A DNA stretch of 64,000 nucleotides from Diadema setosum (taxonomy: Eukaryota; Echinodermata; Echinoidea; Diadematoida; Diadematidae), in the NCBI GenBank assembly GCA_033980235.1, contig CM067069.1, positions 2,348,255-2,412,254 of the forward strand, read 5' to 3'. The notes beneath the pieces were generated by a model. It was not told the DNA's origin and did not search any database. It saw only the letters and a program-made list of their open reading frames with translations. Below, piece after piece: positions 59,556 to 64,000 of the stretch (positions are counted from its first letter, which is position 1; every line of letters begins with the position of its first letter). A program made the translations under genes and the position numbers.

Positions 59556-62039
59556 TTGACACTTCATTTCGTGACATCTCTGCTGATCTGAGAAGAAATC
59601 AAACCAGTACAAGTTGTGCTTGATTTCTAAAGCATAGTTAATACTGTATCCCATCAATATTTTTGCAAGATTAATTTATCACACTGAGCAACTTGAAAAC
59701 ATACGGGCTGGTTCTTAAATGTGCGCTGCACTGTCACTTTATACTCATATGTTTTCATTCATTTACAGAAAACCCATTCTGCTCAAACCAATTGAATATG
59801 CAACCTGCACAGAGACTACAAGTACCTGGTACTGCACACACACACACATTTGCTCAAATGAATACTAGGGCACATGCACAAGCACACACACTTGCTCACA
59901 TCAGAAAGCTGCCACTGACAAGCCCACTATTCCACCCATTCAAAATATGTGGGTTCTAGAATTTGCGCTAGCCAAAAGTAGAACGAATTATGCAAAAATT
60001 AATCTACCTTTAAAAAATTTCACATTTATAGTATCAGCAGATGAGAAAGAGAGAGAGAAATCTGCATGTATGCATAATATTGACAGAAATAGGGAAGTTC
60101 CAAATACATGAAACTTTGACTTGATCTGTTTCAAAAAGACTCTGTTTTAATTCAGCTTTTATTCCACAGGGAACAAATGAAGACGGAGTGTTCTAGATGT
60201 CTCATTCAAATTTGAAACGAGCAGAGTGATGGGAGCTTTAAGAGTTGTATCTATTAGCCAAGAAGTGCCCCGGCTTGGTGGGACGATAATTACTCATCAG
60301 AGCTTCGCAACAAGCGATGGCACATTTGTGGCCGGTCCGTGATCGATGCGTCCAGATCTTTGGCGCCTCCTTAACCAACACCCCACTGTTTCATACTAGA
60401 GCATCTTTCTACTCTTTTACTTCTTCTCTTCACCTCACTCTCTCCCTCTCTCTCTCTTTCCTCATATATATCTCTCTCTTTCACCTTATGTCTCCACTTG
60501 TGATTGTCTCTTCTCTGTTTATCTTTCAATTCTACTTCTCTTTCATCTCATCTAATTCTTCTGTTCACTCACTCTTGTTCTTTCCATCTTATGTCTTAAC
60601 CTGTTTCCCCTTTTATTTTCATGGCTTTCTGTTACTAAAGCTTCTTCCACGTTGTTTCCTTTACCTTTCCGGTAATGATTATGACGATATGAGGAATTTA
60701 TTTATATAGCACCATATTGCAAAAAGTTTCTTAGCACCTTACAGATAATATCACCCATGAACATTAACAATCAACAAAACAAACAAACATATGAATCAGC
60801 TTTGCGTACAAATTATCCATGAATTACATAATCATTGGTATTTTTCTTGACATTCTGAAAGTCCATCTCCCTCCCTCTCTCTCTCTCTTTATTCTCCTTC
60901 ATGTCTTTGTGCATTCTACCTCAATATCCTCCTCTGTTTTCTTTTTCTTTCTTTTTTTTTTGGGGGGGGGGTGGGGTTGCTTTGTGTCTTTTCTTTCATA
61001 TTTTTTCTTATTTCCATCTCCTCTTGTTGTTTCTCCATGTTCCTCTCTTTCCCTTTTATATCCTTAACCAAAACTAAACTTACGGACTTATCAGCTTTTA
61101 TTGAATTTTCCACTTCAGCTGTGACATACATTGGAGAGGGAAAAGCGGCTTTCGAATGGTTGCTCTGGGCTATGTGTGAAGTTAAACAGTTCACAAGATA
61201 CAGAGTTGCTGGCCCCTGTTGGAAACCTATGAGGTGGAAATGGCAAAATAGAACCTTATGAACAGCTCTATTAAATACTTCTTACATGATTAAAAAAAAA
61301 AGCAACAGAGTAGTATTCATGTTGAAGAATTTCACTCTGTAAAAATTTCAGACCCTTTCTCAGTCTGTGGAAATCAGAAAACTTGTGTATGCGTGTCTCA
61401 GTGTGTGTATGTGAAATAAACAAGTTTTTTTTTTTTCTATTGGAAAGTTGATGATATGGAGAGGAGAGAGAATAAATTTAAAAAAAAAAATGCTTTCTGT
61501 ATTTCTGTGCACAAGTGACACAAAGTGTTCTCCTGAGAGATTTAAGAAGATGAGAATGTATGCAGTTTAGGATTTCTGGTGCTGCATTACAGTATAGGAC
61601 AGCTGTGATATCCAGCCAAACAAAATTTCAATTAAGAATTGAACGAGTAATACTGTTACTACCCTAGGAAGGCCCAGCAAAGCGTAGTATCTTTATTTTC
61701 ACGTCAAATACTCAATGGTCAGTGGACCCCTGCTCAGTGGCAGGGTCACTACTTGGTGGAATGCACGATGGGGAGCATTAAATTGACCAGCTGGGTTCAG
61801 AGTGGTCAGTTACCTCTTAATCCTCTCAAGTTCTACCATGTGATGGCTTCATCAGCTATCAGGAAACCAGTTTTCCTTCTGGTTCCATTAGCCTTAAGAC
61901 TGTTTTTCTTTTCTTTTCTTTTTTTGTAAAGCTGGTCAGAACATATTATGTATCTTCTAATGTGTTCTTTTCATTAAAATTGTGTGAAACAAACAGTCTA
62001 TGATGGATGATAATTTTATTCCTATGAATTCCTCTTCTT
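59556..62039. other. No gene recognised; simple repeats
   Basis: CT-rich stretch at 60,435-60,485, a possible retroposon tail (GAATTTATTTATATAGCACC) at 60,691, CT-run at 60,868-60,890 and G10 at 60,962-60,971. A GC-balanced island at about 60,180-60,360 could be regulatory. Confidence 0.5.
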
Positions 62040-62132
62040 TTAACCTGTTGAAGACAAGTCCCAAGAATACTCAGGCAGATATCTGTGAGAAATGTGTGTT
62101 ATTGCAAAATCAGCACATTACCAATTGGTTAA
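62040..62132 (-). mobile_element. piggyBac-type mini-MITE (family A), copy 12
   Basis: TTAACCTGTTGAAGACAAG at the left, CCAATTGGTTAA at the right; the internal palindrome has decayed to CCCAAGAATACTCAGG. Confidence 0.7.
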
Positions 62133-64000
62133 AGTAAGACATTACTCATTGGTGACAGAGGCATCAAATTATTATTCTTGGCTGTAGTAAAGAATAAAGT
62201 TTTCAGTAGTAATTGCTCTACAAACATTTGACTGTAACTTTCTTATTTTGATGTTGTAGCATGTAGAAAATATTCCTCTAATCATACAGATCTCAATCTT
62301 GTCCAACATAAATGTTTGCAATCCATCCTGGGGCCAAAAACCTTCCAGGATGTCCGATTTGAATCTACGGAGCTCCACACAGTCCTATCAAATCTCGGTG
62401 TTCTCCGAAGCAGCGATGCAAAGTAATAAAACACGAGGAGGACTTGTCAATCTTGTATGGATATAATCCTCCAGCTAATAAACTCAGGTGCCTGTTGTCA
62501 TGGCAACTGCATGGTAGTGCCTACAGGTTCAGCGGTGAGAATTAAGCATGCATCATTGATTAGCAATAAAAGCTGGTGCTCCTGTTTCAGGGAATTATCT
62601 GCAATCTCAATCTTCTGAGAATGAAAAAAAGAAGAAGTATAGTCTAACCAGACCCGTTTAGGGTTTCATCTGAAATTGTCTGTAACCCACTTGCTGAGAC
62701 GAAAACAACAAGCATGAAGGATTAACCCAAATAGGAGAAAATCACCTTCCCCTCCGGAAAAGGATTTGGCATTCTATGGTTCTGCTACCTACTTTCCTTA
62801 TGCATTCATTGTTCTTGCTATAGCTCTGCCTCTGTCAAATCGCTCAGATTTGATTTTGTTTTTCCCGTCTAGAAGTCTTTTTCTTTCTCCAAGCACAAGC
62901 ACATTTTTTGTATGCATCTCATTATTAGCTTTTATAATTTTTTTTGAATGAAAGTGATGATGTCTGCAGAACAAACTTAAAGTAAAAGATTGAAACCTAG
63001 CAGCAGAGGTGATGGGCTGTCACTAATGGGCTAAACACAAAAAAATCTCCATTTGGTGTAAGGATGGGGGTCTAATGTTTTACTGAATTTTTGTTGTAAT
63101 ACAGTTTTTTTTCTATATGTGAAGGGAATGTAAGAAATAGTGATGGGTCAAAAACAAAGAAAACCATAGAATGACACCAAGAGGTGAAGAGAGAAATAAA
63201 AAAAAAAACAACAATAAACAGTATGGTTATGATACCTCAGTAAATTACCATTGCTGAGAAAAAGCCATTGTATATGACCAACCCAAATTACAAAAGAAAA
63301 CAAAATGGCTTTGTGAGTCGACAAATCTCATTGTTAGGAAAAAGAAAAGAGAAAGTCCACACCAGAAAAAAATTATGTTGGTGCATGGTGTGTAATCCAG
63401 CATTAAATGTAATACAGTGAAGTTACCAATTATTGACATGAGAAATAAGAAATTAGGATATTTTAAGGGCTAAATGGAAAATTTGTTGTTTGACACCATT
63501 CACTGATTGAAATTCTTCTTTGCTGGTTTCATTGGAGCAGTCAGCTGTTTGTAAATATATGAATGCACTTCTTTTTGGTTCTATTCACATCATGTGACAA
63601 TGGATTAAAACTATGAATTATTGGTTGCATGTTTGCCTCGATTTTACTGGCAACAGATGTGAGGTTCTTTAAATTGGCAACACAGGTTTTATTATCCTTC
63701 TGTATTTTGTTGTTGTTGTTTTCAAATGGTGGACATGGAGAGCTGCCTGGAGTGCTGGCAGATTTGAAACTGTTTTGAGAATTAATCAAGAAATGTTTGG
63801 CTTGTTGCTAGGTGACGGTCAGGGGTAGTGATGGCAGTGGAATTAAGGCCGCCACTTGAGCTTCAGATGATTTGGCACTTGTAACAGCACTAAAAATTTT
63901 AGGAGAGGATGTATTTTTGGCATGTAATCAGTAGTCACATCTGTCATAGGCCAGCAAGAGGGGGGGGGGGGGGAGGTTGGAGAAAAGGATAGGGAGGTTT
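62133..64000. other. No gene recognised
   Basis: Unique DNA. A GC-balanced island at about 62,330-62,590 contains an RFX-type X-box. A G14 tract lies at 63,960-63,973 near the window end. Confidence 0.5.
62494..62507. promoter_or_regulatory. RFX X-box-like site
   Basis: GTTGTCATGGCAAC is one base away from the palindromic X-box GTTGCCATGGCAAC bound by RFX factors. It lies in a GC-balanced island, not in a recognised repeat. Confidence 0.4.

Overview
This window looks like non-coding DNA from a marine invertebrate, most likely a deuterostome and plausibly an echinoderm. That guess rests on recall of repeat styles (tool-free), not on a search. I found no protein-coding gene, no tRNA or rRNA gene and no CRISPR array that I can support. 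The DNA is AT-rich, with many microsatellites and homopolymers. Open frames are short, lack recognisable domains, and the longest are translations of low-complexity or satellite DNA. The window is best read as intron or intergenic sequence loaded with transposable elements.

Mobile-element layers. (1) Twelve copies of a ~93-bp mini-element with TTAA on both sides and CCCGTT/AACGGG ends, plus one 567-bp relative, look like non-autonomous piggyBac-type elements. (2) A set of elements (15.7-17.0, 20.2-21.5, 22.3-23.6, 30.6-31.1, 46.2-50.3 kb) have a short 5' inverted repeat, its complement just before a 3' hairpin, and mostly a CTAG-T end. These fit Helitron2/Helentron-associated (HINE) elements; they share TCCG, TTTG or GGTT microsatellites and GGTCAAAGGTCA direct repeats. 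(3) A 3.6-kb hAT-like element at 35,250-38,846 has a 7-8-bp target duplication and carries about 13 copies of a ~190-bp satellite. (4) A possible 4.2-kb element at 4,820-9,049 has 38-bp inverted ends and encloses about 12 copies of a palindromic GTAAC(N4)GTTAC motif, several in pairs 22-24 bp apart. (5) Several foldback MITEs lie at 13.7, 19.2, 27.9, 29.8 and 31.3 kb.

Layout: 0-4.8 kb, unique DNA with small MITEs; 4.8-9.05 kb, the motif-rich element; 9-15.7 kb, mostly unique with two piggyBac-type minis and a foldback MITE; 15.7-24.7 kb, dense nested repeats; 24.7-35.2 kb, mixed; 35.2-38.9 kb, the satellite-bearing hAT-like element; 39-46 kb, mostly unique; 46.2-50.3 kb, a HINE-like element with another HINE-like element nested inside; 50.3-64 kb, mostly unique, with a purine-rich minisatellite, a cluster of CTCF-like motifs, and GC-balanced islands that could be conserved regulatory DNA or untranslated exons.

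None of the elements encodes a recognisable transposase, Rep/helicase or reverse transcriptase, so all appear non-autonomous or decayed.
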